Origin: Thereva unica
Taxonomy: Eukaryota; Arthropoda; Insecta; Diptera; Therevidae
DNA: 64,000 nucleotides
Direction: 5' to 3'
Assembly (NCBI GenBank): GCA_949987705.1
Contig: OX465281.1
Span: 194,977,112-195,041,111, forward strand
The stretch's first letter is position 1. Every line of letters starts with the position of its first letter. Position numbers and translations under genes: made by a program. Under the pieces are notes generated by a model. That model saw only the letters and a list, made by a program, of their open reading frames with translations. It was not told the DNA's origin and did not search any database. Below are positions 63,066 to 64,000 of this stretch, one piece after another.

Positions 63066-64000
63066 CTAGCTGGGACCCGGTGCGCCTACGCTGCACCAAT
63101 AAGTCAATAGTAAACAATAAAAACCATCCATTGACTTAATATTTTTCGAGATATGAATTTTACACAGATGAAATGCCTCAAAGAACATGGGTCTTGCGTC
63201 GGCCGCCATGAATCGGTATATTGAGTCTACTACATTGCTTATTGTATTCTACTTATCATACCCTTTAATTTGATACCCATGTTGAGGGGGTTGTGAAGAA
63301 AGTGGTAATCCGGCCTCTTTAGACGGCCGCCATGGATCTAAAGATATATTTTGTATACTACATTGCTTATTGTATTCTACTTATCATACCCTTTCATTTG
63401 ATACCCATGTCGAGGTGGTTGTGAAGAAAGTGGTACCCCGCCCTCTTGAGACGGCCGCCATGGATCCAAAGATATATTTTGTATACTACATTGCTTATTG
63501 TATTCTACTTAACATACCCTTTCATTTGATACCCATGTTGAGGTGGTTGTGAAGAAAGTGGTAATCCGGCCTCTTGAGACGGCCGCCATGGATCTAAAGA
63601 TATATTTTGTATACTACATTGCTTATTGTATTCTACTTATCATACCCTTTCATTTGATACCCATGTCGAGGTGGTTGTGAAGAAAGTGGTAATTCGGCCA
63701 CTTGAGACGGCCGCCATGGATCTAAAGATATATTTTGTATACTACATTGCTTATTGTATTCTACTTATCATACCCTTTCATTTGATACCCATGTCGAGGT
63801 GGTTGTGAAGAAAGTGGTAACCCGCCCTCTTGAGACGGCCGCCATGGATCCAAAGATATATTTTGTATACTACATTGCTTATTGTATTCTACTTAACATA
63901 CCCTTTCATTTGATACCCATGTAGAGGTGGTTGTGAAGAAAGTGGTAATCCGGCCTCTTGAGACGGCCGCCATGGATCTAAAGATATATTTTGTATACTA
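63066..64000 (-). mobile_element. Helitron 2 (partial, runs off the window)
   Basis: Read on the minus strand it ends in CTAG followed by T, with a GGTGC..GCACC stem (63079-63097) just inside, as in Helitron 1. The body is a tandem array with a 128-bp period. Monomers are clearly related to those of Helitron 1 (CATTTGATACCCATGTCGAG). Confidence 0.78.
63230..64000. repeat. 128-bp minisatellite array
   Basis: At least six monomers are visible, with GTGGTAATCCGGCC-type positions at about 63305, 63432, 63560, 63688, 63816 and 63944. Variants recur every third unit (CCGCCCTCTTGAG with GGATCC and the following CTTAACATACC at 63432 and 63816). This suggests a 384-bp higher-order unit. Confidence 0.88.

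Noticed and set aside
63370..63808. Repeated 60-codon ORFs starting at GGCCGCCATGG-like context
   Set aside because: Each is one phase of the 128-bp minisatellite, without domain or codon bias.
63230..64000. CRISPR-like regular repeat
   Set aside because: Whole 128-bp monomers repeat with no unique spacers; the context is a eukaryotic Helitron.

Overview
This 64 kb window looks like arthropod nuclear DNA, most likely from a holometabolous insect and possibly a fly. The reasons are a seven-exon ZAD-type C2H2 zinc-finger gene with 49-94 bp introns (plus one large intron), a copia element whose primer-binding site matches the initiator-tRNA-Met half used by copia, BEL/Pao and Ty3/gypsy retrotransposons, a CR1/L2-like LINE, hAT elements, Helitrons with internal minisatellites, and many MITEs. 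The species is not identifiable by reading alone. No prokaryotic genes, CRISPR arrays or operons are present.

Layout. (1) 0-6.2 kb: a near-complete CR1/L2-type LINE inserted in a MITE, with a second copy of that MITE at 6.0 kb. (2) 6.5-18.1 kb: a decayed, rearranged copia element. It carries a 2.1 kb hAT element and, in the opposite orientation, an apparently intact Ty3/gypsy element with identical LTRs. (3) 18.8-19.1 kb: a broken paralogue of the zinc-finger gene, cut off at a 3 kb LTR. (4) 19.1-44.0 kb: a minus-strand Ty3/gypsy relic with about 3 kb LTRs. Its interior was split by a BEL element with 5-bp target duplications. That BEL element was itself hit by a Helitron, a MITE and a LINE fragment, and then 5,134 bp of the pile were duplicated in tandem. 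(5) 44.6-51.6 kb: a MITE, then a second hAT element split by another Ty3/gypsy element. The right-hand junction makes an uninterrupted Gag-hAT fusion ORF downstream of an LTR. (6) 51.65-53.3 kb: a 1.66 kb inverted-repeat element holding an LTR-like block, a tRNA-primer-site-like sequence and twin palindromic MITEs. (7) 53.5-59.2 kb: the one apparently functional host gene, a ZAD/C2H2 transcription factor of about 573 residues on the minus strand, with a 3.6 kb intron full of repeats. (8) 59.3-64 kb: MITEs, an RTE-like LINE fragment, an LTR fragment, a 1.3 kb long-TIR element with exon-like pieces, and a Helitron carrying a 128-bp minisatellite that runs off the window.

The genes do not form a pathway. 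Their relationships are stratigraphic: each insertion breaks a recognisable older element, and target-site duplications allow the order to be read. Elements that could still be active are the gypsy at 11.8-16.6 kb and, at the protein level, ORF2 of the LINE. The most unusual items are the LTR-linked Gag-hAT fusion ORF, the exact tandem duplication with 4-bp microhomology, the 30-nt match of the copia primer site to initiator tRNA, and the long-TIR element at 61.6-62.95 kb. All coordinates, target duplications and splice sites were read by eye; family assignments rest on motif recognition, not database searches.
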